A DNA stretch of 64,000 bases from Serratia marcescens (GCF_006715005.1 NZ_VFMJ01000001.1:1922001-1986000), one strand, 5' to 3'. Positions 53,014-61,947 are shown, numbered from the stretch's first letter. Notes: generated by a model from the sequence alone, not told the origin. Numbers and translations: made by a program.

Positions 53014-53208
53014 ATGGAAAAGAAAACGGCGCGGCTAACGGTGCTGATTGACCCGGACAAGAAAAAAGCCCTGGAAGACCTGTGCCTGCAGCAGGACGTT
53101 ACCCCTTCCCAGGTGGTACGCCAGCTGATTCGCGATTACCTGCATAAGCATCAAGTGGACTATCCCAGCCAGCCGACTCACGCCAACCCGCGCGTAGAGA
53201 GCAATTGA
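53014..53208 (+). CDS. Ribbon-helix-helix (CopG/MetJ-like) DNA-binding protein
   Basis: A 64-residue protein with the RHH pattern: beta strand KTARLTVLID (residues 4-13), then helices KKALEDLCLQQ and PSQVVRQLIRDYLHKH. GGAGGATCCTG precedes the ATG at good distance. It has no partner toxin gene next to it, so it is more likely a stand-alone regulator than an antitoxin. The C-terminal 15 residues are Pro/Asn-rich and probably disordered. Confidence 0.8.
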   Translation: MEKKTARLTVLIDPDKKKALEDLCLQQDVTPSQVVRQLIRDYLHKHQVDYPSQPTHANPRVESN

Positions 53209-53349
53209 GCGGCGGCCTGCCCCGCACACCGTGAAGCGCGCGATCCCCCTGCGCGCGTCCTTAATCCGAATCCTCCGTTGCGCTCTGTCCATTCAGCCCC
53301 ATCGCTGCTACTGTTTTATGCTTTCATCTCTCTTCGGAAAGGAAGCGTC

Positions 53350-53751
53350 ATGTTCAGCCATATTACCGTCGGCGTCAGCGATCTGGACGCCGCCGCCGCC
53401 TTCTACGACGCCATTTTGTTGCCGTTGGGATTACAGCGGCGGGAAGTGACGCCGGACGGCGGCCCCGCTGCCCGCTGCTGGGTGCGGCCGGGCCAAACGC
53501 TGCCGCGTTTCTATGCCTACCAACCCTTCGACAGGCAGCCCGCCAGCGCCGGCAACGGCAGCATGCTGGCCTTTCTCGCCGCCGATGAGCTGGAGGTCAA
53601 GCGCGCCTACGCCGCCGGCCTGCTGGCGGGCGGCAGCAGTGAAGGCGAACCCGGCGAACGCGCGCACTACGGCAAAGGCTATTTCGGCGCTTACCTGCGC
53701 GATCCTGACGGCAACAAGGTGCATGTGGTTTACCGGGGAGATCTCGCCTGA
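53350..53751 (+). CDS. Glyoxalase/VOC-fold protein
   Basis: A 133-residue vicinal-oxygen-chelate domain protein (MFSHITVGVSDLDAAAAFYD, and C-terminal YFGAYLRDPDGNKVHVVYRG). The usual metal ligands can be placed at His4 and the Glu/His positions of the second half, where HVV replaces the frequent LE(V/L); the chemistry is not predictable. AAGGAAG precedes ATG 53350; the frame is open 24 codons upstream without support. Its TGA overlaps the start of the reductase gene (ATGA), so the two are translated together. Confidence 0.83.
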   Translation: MFSHITVGVSDLDAAAAFYDAILLPLGLQRREVTPDGGPAARCWVRPGQTLPRFYAYQPFDRQPASAGNGSMLAFLAADELEVKRAYAAGLLAGGSSEGEPGERAHYGKGYFGAYLRDPDGNKVHVVYRGDLA

Positions 53752-54290
53752 TGAAATGTTCGGTTTACATCGCCACCAGCGTAGACGGATTCATCGCCGG
53801 CCCGGACGGCGACATCGACTGGCTGCTGCGCCCCGAGTATGCGGTGTCGTTGCTCAACGGGCTTAGCTATGAGGCGTTTATCGCCGATATCGACGCATTG
53901 GTGATGGGGCGCCATACCTACGAGAAAGTTCGCGCCTTTCCCGAGTGGCCCTATGGCGAACTGCCGGTGGTGGTGCTGTCGACGCAGCCGCCCGCACAAC
54001 AGGATACCGGGCACGTTCGCTGGATGACTGGCGAACCGGCGGCCATCGTGGCGCAGCTGGCCGAGCAAGGCTGCCGTCACCTGTATATCGACGGCGGCCA
54101 GACCGTCCAGCGCTTCCTACAGGCCGGGTTGATCGACGAGCTGACTATCACGCGCGTGCCGCTGCTGTTGGGCGCCGGCATTCCCTTGTTCGGCGCCGAT
54201 GCCCCGGAGCAGCGCCTGCGCCTGCTCGCCGTCACTCAATCAGACAACGGTTTCGTGCAAGAACGTTACGCGGTTCAACGCGCGTCGTAA
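53751..54290 (+). CDS. Dihydrofolate reductase/RibD-C-fold protein
   Basis: A 179-residue DHFR-like reductase domain (KCSVYIATSVDGFIAGPDGDIDWL at the start; DALVMGRHTYEKVRAFPEW near 47-65; HLYIDGGQTVQRFLQAGLIDELTI near 111-134). It belongs to the RibD C-terminal group of NADPH reductases that are not true DHFRs. Start codon overlaps the VOC gene stop. Its 3' end overlaps the convergent MFS gene by 16 bases. Substrate unknown. Confidence 0.85.
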   Translation: MKCSVYIATSVDGFIAGPDGDIDWLLRPEYAVSLLNGLSYEAFIADIDALVMGRHTYEKVRAFPEWPYGELPVVVLSTQPPAQQDTGHVRWMTGEPAAIVAQLAEQGCRHLYIDGGQTVQRFLQAGLIDELTITRVPLLLGAGIPLFGADAPEQRLRLLAVTQSDNGFVQERYAVQRAS

Positions 54291-55669
54291 CGCAGCATCA
54301 GTCGGCGGCCGCCGAAGGTGATGAGCAACGCCGCCAACGCCAACAGCGCCGCCGTCCCGTAGGTCACGCGCATACCGTAAGCCGCGGCGGCGGCGGTTCC
54401 CACCACCCGCTGCGAGGCCAGATAGAACAGCGCCCCCATCGCCGAGGCGCCGGTGATCGCCCCAAGATTGCGCGCCAGATTGACCATTCCGGCGATCAAA
54501 CCGCGCCGTTCGGGAAACAGATCCTTCATCAACGCCGTGTTGTTGGCAACCTGGAACAATGCATAGCCGGCGGTCAACAGTGCGATGGGCGCCACATAGC
54601 CGAGCACGCCGGCGCGGCTGAGCAGCGACAGCAATGCCGCCCCGGCCGCCACCGCCGTCAGCCCAAGCTGGGCGATGCGCTGCGATCCAAAACGATCCAC
54701 CAGATAGCCGGCCGGAATGCCGGTCAGGATAGCCACCGCCGGCCCCGCCGACATCACCAGCCCAACCTGCGCGGCGCTTAACCCCAGCGCACGCGACAGA
54801 TAGAACGGCCCGACCACCAGCGTGGCGGTCATCACCGTCATCACCAGCGCACTGGCCACCAGCCCCGCCGTCAGGGCCGGATGACGGAACATCGCCGGCG
54901 CCAACAGCGGCGCGGCGGCGCGCCGCTCGGTGCGGATAAACATTGCCCCCGCCAACAAAGCACCCAGCATCAATACCAGATTGAGCACGCCGAAATCGCC
55001 GCGCCCGAGGGTCATCGCCAGCGAATAGCAGAGCAATGCGCCGCCCAGCAACAGCGTGCCGGCACGGTCGAACGGTTCCCGGCGCGTTGCCGCACGCGGC
55101 CCATTCGGCAAGCATCGCCAGGCGAGCCACAGCGCCAACAGACCCAGCGGCAGGTTGATTAGAAATATCGTCCGCCAGCCGAAGCCGGCGATCAGCGCGC
55201 CGCCCAAGGACGGGCCCAGCGCGGTGCCCACCGCCGACATGGTGCCGAGCAGCCCCATCGCGCGGCCGATTTTTTCCGTCCCCAGCACCTCGCCCGCCAG
55301 CGCCATGGCGATCGACATCATGACCGCGCCCCCCAGCCCCTGCGCCAGACGCGCCGCCAGCAACAGCCAAAGCTGCGGGGCCAGCGCGCAAGCCAGCGAA
55401 GCGACGGTAAACAGCGCGATGCCCGCCAACAGCAGCCGGCGGCGATTAAGGCTGTCGCCCAAACGGCCGATGCCGATGATGCAGGTGGTGACGGCCAGCA
55501 AATAGCAAAGCAGCACCCACTGCACCGCCTGGAACGAGGCATGGAATGCGGTGGCGAGCACCGGTAAACCGACGTTGGCGATGCTGATGCCGAGCGATGA
55601 CAGCAGCATGCTCAAAGACAGTGCGGCCAGTATGCCGCGGACGCCCTGCGGCGAAGGATGGGATAACAT
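54275..55669 (-). CDS. MFS drug-efflux-type transporter (DHA2/EmrB-QacA-like)
   Basis: A 464-residue inner-membrane protein with about 14 hydrophobic helices. Motif C-like (LLGTMSAVGTALGPSLGGAL) near 140-160 and the motif A loop GRLGDSLNRRRLLLAG near 67-82 identify a proton-coupled drug exporter. ATG 55669 has AGGAG eight bases before it; the ATG six codons upstream lies within the 3' arm of an inverted repeat. The mRNA leader could fold so that the ribosome site is hidden. No regulator gene is adjacent. Confidence 0.86.
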   Translation of the reverse strand: MLSHPSPQGVRGILAALSLSMLLSSLGISIANVGLPVLATAFHASFQAVQWVLLCYLLAVTTCIIGIGRLGDSLNRRRLLLAGIALFTVASLACALAPQLWLLLAARLAQGLGGAVMMSIAMALAGEVLGTEKIGRAMGLLGTMSAVGTALGPSLGGALIAGFGWRTIFLINLPLGLLALWLAWRCLPNGPRAATRREPFDRAGTLLLGGALLCYSLAMTLGRGDFGVLNLVLMLGALLAGAMFIRTERRAAAPLLAPAMFRHPALTAGLVASALVMTVMTATLVVGPFYLSRALGLSAAQVGLVMSAGPAVAILTGIPAGYLVDRFGSQRIAQLGLTAVAAGAALLSLLSRAGVLGYVAPIALLTAGYALFQVANNTALMKDLFPERRGLIAGMVNLARNLGAITGASAMGALFYLASQRVVGTAAAAAYGMRVTYGTAALLALAALLITFGGRRLMLRYDAR

Positions 55670-55679
55670 GATAAACACT

Positions 55680-55712
55680 CCTGACATAGACTGAGGATTA
55701 GCCTATGTCAGG
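55680..55712 (-). promoter_or_regulatory. Inverted repeat covering the ribosome site of the MFS gene
   Basis: CCTGACATAG (55680-55689) and CTATGTCAGG (55703-55712) are perfect ten-base arms with a 13-base spacer. Read on the minus strand, the 3' arm ends in CAGG and runs into the AGGAG used by ATG 55669. It could be a repressor operator, or an RNA hairpin that hides the Shine-Dalgarno. Confidence 0.6.
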
Positions 55713-55782
55713 GGGTAGGATGGCGGAAGACGCACGGTGTGCACTGTATCCATGCGCCTGACGCCTTATCTGACGCGAGCCG

Positions 55783-56850
55783 TTACCAGGCGGCGATTTC
55801 CGCCTCGGTAAGCGGCAACGGCTGAGTCACACCGGTTTCCGCCGCCAGCGTGGCCGCCTCCAGCACCGCCATCACCGCCAGCGCCTGCGAAGCGGTAACC
55901 GGATTACTGCCGGTGCCGTGCAGCGCATCGCGCACCTGGACGTAATATTGACGCTGATCGCCATCCGGCGTCGGCAGCGTGCGCACCGGTTCCGTGCCGA
56001 TAAACAGGCTCATCGCGTCGTCGTCTTTGCCCCACTCCGCCGAGCCCGGCGTCACGCCCGCCAGCAGCTGGCTCTCCTGCCCATCGGCGCGCGCTTTGAC
56101 CACGCTGCCTTTCTCGCCGTGCACGGTAAAGCGTGAGACGCCGCCCGCCACCAGCATGCTGCCGTGCAGGATCACGCGGTGCGTCGGGTAGTTCAGCACC
56201 ACATGGGCCCAGTCGTTAATCTGCGCGTTGGGGCGCAGCGTGGCGATGTTGGCCTGCACGCTGTGTGGCAAGCCGAACAGCTGCAGCGCCTGATCGACCA
56301 TGTGCGGCCCCAGATCGAACCACAGCCCGCTGCCCGGCAGGTTCTGCTCGCGCCAGCGCACCCGCACTTCTGGGCGGTAACGATCGATGTGCGACTCAAA
56401 GTGCGTCACCTTGCCGATCAGCCCCTGTTCGATCACCTGCTTCACGCCCAGGAAATCGCTGTCCCAGCGGCGGTTCTGGAATACCGACAGCAGACGGCCG
56501 TGTTTTTCCGCCGCCGCAATCAGCGTGCGCGCCTGCGCCAAATCCAGCGTAAACGGCTTATCCACTACCACGTGCTTGCCCGCCTCCAACGCGGCCAGCG
56601 CCAGCGGCGCATGGGTGTCGTTCGGCGAGGCGATCACCACCAAATCCACCTCCGGTCGGCGGATGGCCTCCAGCGGATCGGCGATCACCTGCACGTGCGG
56701 CAGATCGGCATGCACCTTGGCGGCATCGCGCGAAGCCACCACGCTCAGTTCCAGCCCCGGCACCGCGTTAATCAGCGGCGCGTGAAACGCCTTGCCGACA
56801 AAGCCGTAGCCAATCAGCGCCACCTGCAACGGTTGTGCGGTATCGTTCAT
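55783..56850 (-). CDS. ydgJ: Gfo/Idh/MocA family oxidoreductase
   Basis: A 355-residue NAD(P)-dependent dehydrogenase. The Rossmann motif is ALIGYGFVGKAFHAPLI near 11-27, the cofactor EKP-like motif is VVVDKPFTLDLAQA near 93-106 and the second domain carries NRRWDSDFLGVKQ and GSGLWFDLGPHMVDQ near 170-188. The pattern follows E. coli YdgJ closely, an oxidoreductase of unknown physiological substrate, probably a sugar or polyol derivative. A DeoR-type regulator gene lies 12 bases upstream in the same direction, so regulator and enzyme share a transcript. Confidence 0.88.
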   Translation of the reverse strand: MNDTAQPLQVALIGYGFVGKAFHAPLINAVPGLELSVVASRDAAKVHADLPHVQVIADPLEAIRRPEVDLVVIASPNDTHAPLALAALEAGKHVVVDKPFTLDLAQARTLIAAAEKHGRLLSVFQNRRWDSDFLGVKQVIEQGLIGKVTHFESHIDRYRPEVRVRWREQNLPGSGLWFDLGPHMVDQALQLFGLPHSVQANIATLRPNAQINDWAHVVLNYPTHRVILHGSMLVAGGVSRFTVHGEKGSVVKARADGQESQLLAGVTPGSAEWGKDDDAMSLFIGTEPVRTLPTPDGDQRQYYVQVRDALHGTGSNPVTASQALAVMAVLEAATLAAETGVTQPLPLTEAEIAAW

Positions 56851-56862
56851 CAGTGTTCTCCT

Positions 56863-57612
56863 CTAGCGGTCGTCGGCGACGACACAAAGTTCAATCAATG
56901 ATTGTTCGTCCAGGTTGTCCCACGGGCGATCGGTAAACAGACGTTGGATCTGCGCCAGGTCCGCAACGTGATGCGGTTCGCAGCGGTCCAGTTTCATATG
57001 GTCGGCCACCAGCCAGCGCTCGCCGCTGTTGGCCAGCATGGCGCGTTTGACCTCTGCATCGGCCTCTTCGCCGGCGCTCAGTCCCAGCTGAGGATGCACC
57101 GCGCAGGCGCCCAGCAAGGCGATGTCTGCGCGGTAGCGCGTCAGCAACGCCAGGGTGGCGCTGCCGGCGAACAGCCGCTGGCGAGCATCCCATTGGCCGC
57201 CAAGCAGGATCAGGTTGATCTCCGGCCTGTCGCTCAAGCACTGCGCGATATCCAGCGAAGCGGTGATCACCGTCGCCGGGCCGCGCAACGCCTGCGCCAC
57301 CGCCAACAGCGTACTGCCCGCGTCCAGCATCAGGGTGCTGCCGGGCGGGATCTGCGCGGCCACCGCGCGACCGAGCCGCTGCTTGATCTTCGGCAACAGC
57401 GCCGCGCGCGCCTGGCGTGGCATGCCGGACGGTTCGAGCGCGATCGCCCCGCCGTGATGTTTCTGCGCCAACCCTTGCTGCTCGAGGTCGGCCAGATCGC
57501 GGCGCACGGTATCGACCGAAACGCCGATGGCGCCGGCCAATTCCGCCACGGCCGCCTGCCCGCGTTCGCTGAGCAAATCCAGTAAATGGCGCTGTCGTGC
57601 CGCTTTGTGCAT
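56863..57612 (-). CDS. DeoR family transcriptional regulator
   Basis: A 249-residue DeoR protein: N-terminal helix-turn-helix (RQRHLLDLLSERGQAAVAELAGAIGVSVDTVRRDLADLEQQGL) and a sugar-phosphate-sensing domain with DAGSTLLAVAQAL near 92-104 and GACAVHPQLGLS near 169. The frame runs 117 codons upstream with no sense, so ATG 57612 (MHKAARQRH) is the start. It precedes ydgJ and probably represses this pair until a phosphorylated sugar appears. Direct repeats at 57641-57666 are its likely operator. Confidence 0.87.
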   Translation of the reverse strand: MHKAARQRHLLDLLSERGQAAVAELAGAIGVSVDTVRRDLADLEQQGLAQKHHGGAIALEPSGMPRQARAALLPKIKQRLGRAVAAQIPPGSTLMLDAGSTLLAVAQALRGPATVITASLDIAQCLSDRPEINLILLGGQWDARQRLFAGSATLALLTRYRADIALLGACAVHPQLGLSAGEEADAEVKRAMLANSGERWLVADHMKLDRCEPHHVADLAQIQRLFTDRPWDNLDEQSLIELCVVADDR

Positions 57613-57640
57613 GGGCTTATCCCGCAGTAAAAAGCATAAA

Positions 57641-57666
57641 ACAGCAATATACAGCAGATAACAGCA
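57641..57666 (-). promoter_or_regulatory. Three ACAGCA repeats at ten-base intervals
   Basis: ACAGCA occurs at 57641, 57651 and 57661, an exact helical-turn period, 29-54 bases before the deoR-type start codon. DeoR proteins often bind direct repeats, so autoregulation is plausible. The divergent esterase gene lies on the other side. Confidence 0.5.
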
Positions 57667-57761
57667 ATGGAGAAGCCGCAATTGTGCGCACCGGAGATCA
57701 AACATCTTTTCGCCTGCGGGACGATGATGAAGGCATAACGCATAACAATCCGGAGAAACGC

Positions 57762-58637
57762 ATGAACATCGATCTGACGTTTGAAGACCTGAGCGCACGC
57801 GCCGTGCAATACAACGCCCGCGCTTCGGTGGAGGATTTTGACGCCTGCATGGTGGAATACGCCGCGCTGGCCCAGCGCGCCAAGGCGCAGACGCCGGGCA
57901 TTTACGATCTGCGCTACGGCATGAGCGCCGCCGAGCGCCTCGACCTGTTCCCGGCCAGCGCACAACCCGCCCCGCTGCTGATCTTTATCCATGGCGGCTA
58001 TTGGCATTCACAGCGCAAAGAGGAAGCCTGTTCGATGGCCGCCGCGTTTGCCCGTCGCGGCGTGGCGGTCGCCACGCTGGAATACACGCTGGCGCCGGAA
58101 GCAACGCTGGCGGAGATCGTGCATGAGGTGCGCAGCGCCGTCGCTTGGCTCTACCATCACGGGGCGCCCTTCGGCATCGATCCGGCGCGCATTTTCGTCA
58201 GCGGCAGTTCGGCCGGCGGCCACCTGTGCGGCATGCTGATCGCCGACGGCTGGCAGCAACGCTATCGCCTGCCGCCCGATGCGATCAAAGGCGCGCTGGC
58301 GTTGAGCGGCCTCTACGATCTGCGCCCGCTGTGCGATATCTACATCAACGACTGGCTGCACCTGACGCCCGAACAGGCGCAAACCCTCAGCCCGCTGTTT
58401 TTGCTGCCGGCGAAAGCGCACGCGCCGCAGATCCTGCTCGACGTCGGCCACCGCGAAACGCAAGGCTTCAAAAACCAGACGCAGGCCTATTATGACGCCT
58501 GCCTGGCGCGCGGTCTCGACGTCCAACTGCTGGCCGACCGCCACTGCAATCACTTTACGCTGGTCAACGAGCTGGCCGATGCGGAAAGCGCGATGTTTCG
58601 GCAGGTGATGGCGATGATCGACGCAACGAAACCGTAG
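57762..58637 (+). CDS. Alpha/beta-hydrolase, esterase/kynurenine-formamidase-like
   Basis: A 291-residue hydrolase with the HGGYW oxyanion motif (FIHGGYWHSQRKEEACS near 80-96), nucleophile elbow GSSAGGHLCG near 147-156, and an acid/base pair near the C-terminus (VGHRETQGFKNQ and HCNHFTLVNE). The HGG(Y/W) signature is that of hormone-sensitive-lipase and arylformamidase types. ATG 57762 has GGAG six bases before it. Upstream in-frame codons overlap the repeat region and the divergent deoR start. The 3' end overlaps the convergent MFS gene by 74 bases. Confidence 0.84.
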   Translation: MNIDLTFEDLSARAVQYNARASVEDFDACMVEYAALAQRAKAQTPGIYDLRYGMSAAERLDLFPASAQPAPLLIFIHGGYWHSQRKEEACSMAAAFARRGVAVATLEYTLAPEATLAEIVHEVRSAVAWLYHHGAPFGIDPARIFVSGSSAGGHLCGMLIADGWQQRYRLPPDAIKGALALSGLYDLRPLCDIYINDWLHLTPEQAQTLSPLFLLPAKAHAPQILLDVGHRETQGFKNQTQAYYDACLARGLDVQLLADRHCNHFTLVNELADAESAMFRQVMAMIDATKP

Positions 58638-59781
58638 CCTGCCGTTGCAGCCACAGCCGGCAAGCGATAGCGATCGTCGCCAATGCGGCAAACATGGCCC
58701 CGCACAGCAGGCTGCCCTGTAGCCCCCACGCGGTGATAAACCCGCCGCCCGCCAGCGAGCCCACCGCCACGCCCAGATTGATAAAGGCGATATACAGCCC
58801 GGTGGCGAACGCCGGCGCCTGCGGCGCTTCGGCGGTCAGCCAAATCTGCGTGACAATCAAACCGCTGGTGTGCGCCGCTCCCCAATACAGGCAAAGCGCC
58901 GTCATCGAACCGATATTCGCGCTGCCGTAGCGATACAGCAGCGCATAAGCCGCAATCAAGGCTAGCGGGTGCAGCAACACCGTCACCGCACGATGGCGGC
59001 TCAGCCATCTGCCGGCCAACAGGTTGCCCGCGACGCCGCCCACACCGAACGCCACCAGAAGAAAGCCGATAACGCCGCCGCTGAGACCGATTTTGCGGCT
59101 GAGGTACTCGGCCGCGTAAGCATAGACGGCAAACATGGCGGCAAAGATCAGCACGCAGGTAGTGATATTCAACCACAGCGTACCGCTGCGCAGGATCGCC
59201 AACTGCTTGCCATAGCTGAGGCGCTGTACGGCAGCATCAGGCAAACGCCACAGTAATCCCAGCGCCGCCAGAAGGTTCACCCAAGCACAGAACCTGAACG
59301 ATGCTTCATAGCTGAACTGTCCGGCGATCCATTGCGTCAACGGTATCCCCAGCACCATGCCCATGCTGGTGCCGATGAACGCATATGCGGTTGCTTTGGT
59401 GGCCTGATGCGGCGGATAAAGCGCCGCGGCCGCCACCATGGCCAGTGAAAAATAGATCGGATGAAACAACGCCGGCACAATGCGCAGCAGCATGAGCATG
59501 GCGAAGCTGTCCACCTGTGCGGACAGCGCGCTGGCCGCCGCAAACACGGTCAACGCGATCAACAGCATGCGTTTGCGATTGAACCGCGACGCCAACAGCA
59601 CCAACAGCGGCCCGAGCAGCGCAATGGTCAGGGCGAAGATCCCGACCAGCCAGCCGGCCTGCGCCGTGGAAATGCCATACCGTGCAATGATCAGCGGCAA
59701 AATGCCCACCACGCCGAACTCGATGCAGTAAACGCCGAACAGCCCCAGCGCGATAAAGAAAATCGGTGGCATCAGACCCAT
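58564..59781 (-). CDS. MFS transporter (AraJ/YdhP-like)
   Basis: A 405-residue carrier with about 12 transmembrane helices, starting MGLMPPIFFIALGLFGVYCIEFG and containing a motif A-like loop LVLLASRFNRKRMLLIA near 55-71. The ATG shares a base with the TGA of the beta-lactamase-fold gene upstream (TGATG), so the two are coupled; the frame is open upstream but only as antisense. The last 24 codons overlap the 3' end of the convergent hydrolase gene by 74 bases, longer than usual, and the Ser/Pro/Arg-rich tail (RRSSPSPAETSRFPHRPAR) looks like read-through into foreign sequence. Confidence 0.8.
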   Translation of the reverse strand: MGLMPPIFFIALGLFGVYCIEFGVVGILPLIIARYGISTAQAGWLVGIFALTIALLGPLLVLLASRFNRKRMLLIALTVFAAASALSAQVDSFAMLMLLRIVPALFHPIYFSLAMVAAAALYPPHQATKATAYAFIGTSMGMVLGIPLTQWIAGQFSYEASFRFCAWVNLLAALGLLWRLPDAAVQRLSYGKQLAILRSGTLWLNITTCVLIFAAMFAVYAYAAEYLSRKIGLSGGVIGFLLVAFGVGGVAGNLLAGRWLSRHRAVTVLLHPLALIAAYALLYRYGSANIGSMTALCLYWGAAHTSGLIVTQIWLTAEAPQAPAFATGLYIAFINLGVAVGSLAGGGFITAWGLQGSLLCGAMFAALATIAIACRLWLQRQATVSLRRSSPSPAETSRFPHRPAR

Positions 59782-60938
59782 CACCTCGCTCCCATCGCGG
59801 CATAAACCGCCTGACAAATCTCGCCGACAAAGGCGCCGGACATTCCTTCCAGCGCCGTGTTGGTAAACGCCACTACGCTGAGCTGCCGGACTGGATCGAC
59901 GAACCACGAGTGGCCATAGGTGCCGCCCATCCGCCAGCTGCCAACGGACTCCGGCGTTTGCGCGGCGACGGGATCTTTCAGCACGGTGATGCCCAGGCCG
60001 AAGCCGCGCCCTGGCCAAAACGGCATCGGCAGATCGCCGATTTGGTTGGTGGTCAGCGCCGCCACCCACTCGGTTGGCAGTACCGGCTTTCCTCCCTGAC
60101 GCAACGCTTCCAGCAGGCGCAGAAAATCCTCGGCCGAACCGACCATGCCGGCGCCGCCGGAGGCGTACGCCTGCGGATCCAGCGCACGCGCCGGCGACAG
60201 ATGAAAACCGGCGCTGCCGTCGATGAACGGTAAACGATCCGGCTGGCGCAGGCGGCGTGGCTCGCCGGGATGGTCAGCGTAAGCGACCGCCAGGCGCGCG
60301 GCGTCCATCGCCAGGAAATCGGTATCCGTCATCGCCAGCGGCCCGGTCACCCATTTTTTGACCGCCTGCGCCAGCGGCAGGCCGCTCGCCCGTTCAATAA
60401 TCGCGCCCAACACATCGGTGGCGATGGAATAACGCCACTCCGCGCCGGGCGGTGCCAGCAACGGCGCGGAGGCAATGCGCCGCACATTTTCCGGCAGGCT
60501 GACCGCCGCCTCATCCATCCCGTCGGAGACGCCCAATCGGGCGTAGCATCCGCCTTCCGGCTGAAAAAAGCGGTAGCTTAACCCGGCGGTGTGGGTCATC
60601 AAATGGCGCAGCGTCAACAACGGTACGGTGCCGTCCGCCATCCGCGGACGAAAATCCGGCAGCCAGCGGGTAACGGGATCGTCCAACCGCATGTCTCCTC
60701 GCGCCATCAGCGCCAGCGCCGCCGTGGACACGATCGGTTTGGACACCGAAGCCAGCCGAAACAGCGTATTGAGCGCCATCGGCTTGCCCGCTTCGCGATC
60801 TGCCATGCCCGCCGCACGTCGATAAACGATCTCACCGCCCTGCGCCACCAAAACGACCGCGCCAACCAATCGTTTTTCGCGCAAGGCTCTCTCTATCGCG
60901 CCGTCGATCGCGTTGGCGGAGGATCCGTATTCACTCAT
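59781..60938 (-). CDS. Serine hydrolase of the class C beta-lactamase/esterase fold
   Basis: A 385-residue penicillin-binding-like enzyme. The nucleophile motif is S-V-S-K in RLASVSKPIVSTAAL near 64-71, the second motif region is WRYSIATDVLG near 168 (Tyr-Ser-Ile rather than Tyr-x-Asn), and the third is GGTYGHSWF (H-S in place of K-T-G) near 345. There is no signal peptide, so it is more likely a cytosolic esterase than a periplasmic lactamase. It forms a coupled pair with the MFS gene and is divergent from the broken lysR gene, its probable former regulator. Confidence 0.84.
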   Translation of the reverse strand: MSEYGSSANAIDGAIERALREKRLVGAVVLVAQGGEIVYRRAAGMADREAGKPMALNTLFRLASVSKPIVSTAALALMARGDMRLDDPVTRWLPDFRPRMADGTVPLLTLRHLMTHTAGLSYRFFQPEGGCYARLGVSDGMDEAAVSLPENVRRIASAPLLAPPGAEWRYSIATDVLGAIIERASGLPLAQAVKKWVTGPLAMTDTDFLAMDAARLAVAYADHPGEPRRLRQPDRLPFIDGSAGFHLSPARALDPQAYASGGAGMVGSAEDFLRLLEALRQGGKPVLPTEWVAALTTNQIGDLPMPFWPGRGFGLGITVLKDPVAAQTPESVGSWRMGGTYGHSWFVDPVRQLSVVAFTNTALEGMSGAFVGEICQAVYAAMGAR

Positions 60939-61059
60939 CTTTATTACCCCAGGTAGTCAGCCCATGCTGTCACCACCGAGCATAGGCCGTGGCGATTAAC
61001 GAAAAAACAGGCTAGATTTCCTTTCATAGCGGACATTAACGTCCGCAATAGGACGAGCA

Positions 61060-61947
61060 ATGGATAATCTGTCTGGGGTAAGCGTCTTTGTGCAGGCCGC
61101 GGAGACGCTGAGTTTCGTTGAGGCCGGGCGCGTGCTCGGCATTTCCGCTTCCGCGGTGGGGAAAAGCATCGCCCGCCTGGAAAACCGGCTAGGCACGCGC
61201 CTGTTTCACCGCAGCACGCGCAGCATGACGCTGACCGCCGAAGGCCGCCTGTTTCTGCACCGCTGCCAGCGCATTCTGGGATAATTGGCGGCGGCGGAAC
61301 GGGAAATCAGCGATACGCACAGCGCGCCGCGCGGCAAGCTGCGCGTCAGTTTGCCGCTGGTGGGCGACCTGTTGAATCCGGTGCTGGCGGAATTCGTCCG
61401 GCGTTACCCGGAGATTGAGCTGGAGACCGATTTTTCCGACCGTCGGGTCGATGTTATCGAAGAAGGTTTTGATGCCGTGGTTCGCGTCGGCGAGACCGAG
61501 GACTCACGGCTGATGAGCCGCCAACTGGGCACGTTTCATCTGCAGCTGGTGGCCTCGCCGGATTATTTGCGCCAGATGGGGATCCCGCGTCAGCCGGCGG
61601 AACTGCAAGGCCACGCCTGCCTGCTGTACAAATTTCCATCGACCGGCAAAGTGGAACCCTGGCCGATCGCCGGGTGGGAAAAGCTGCTCGCCGAGGGGAT
61701 CAACACCCGGCTGGTCTGCAACACCGTCGATACCCTGATTTACCTGGCAGAAAGCGGCCAGGGCATCGCCTGTTTGCCGGATTTTGCCGTGAAGCGCGCA
61801 CGGGAACAGGGGCGATTGCTGCAGATATTGCGCGAGCACAGTCACCACCGCGGCAGCTTTAAAGTCCTGTGGCCTTCCAGCAAACAACTGACGCCGAAAC
61901 TCAGGGTGTTTATCGATACGCTGAGCGCCCAACTTTTTCGGGATTAG
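61060..61947 (+). pseudogene. LysR family regulator interrupted by a stop codon
   Basis: One reading frame carries a complete LysR protein of about 295 codons, but codon 75 is TAA (61282-61284). The first part has the helix-turn-helix (SFVEAGRVLGISASAVGKSIARLENRLGTRLF) and ends at CQRILG. The second part continues as LAAAEREISDTHSAPRGKLR and the full effector domain (VSLPLVGDLLNPVLAEFVRR through AQLFRD). The context asks for Glu at the stop, so one base change GAA to TAA explains it. Re-initiation at the following TTG would give a protein without DNA-binding ability. It is divergent from the serine hydrolase/MFS pair. A sequencing error is possible. Confidence 0.85.

Noticed and set aside
54240-55391. 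A 383-codon Gly/Ala/Arg-rich frame parallel to the drug exporter gene
   Set aside because: Out-of-frame reading of the MFS coding sequence on the same strand.
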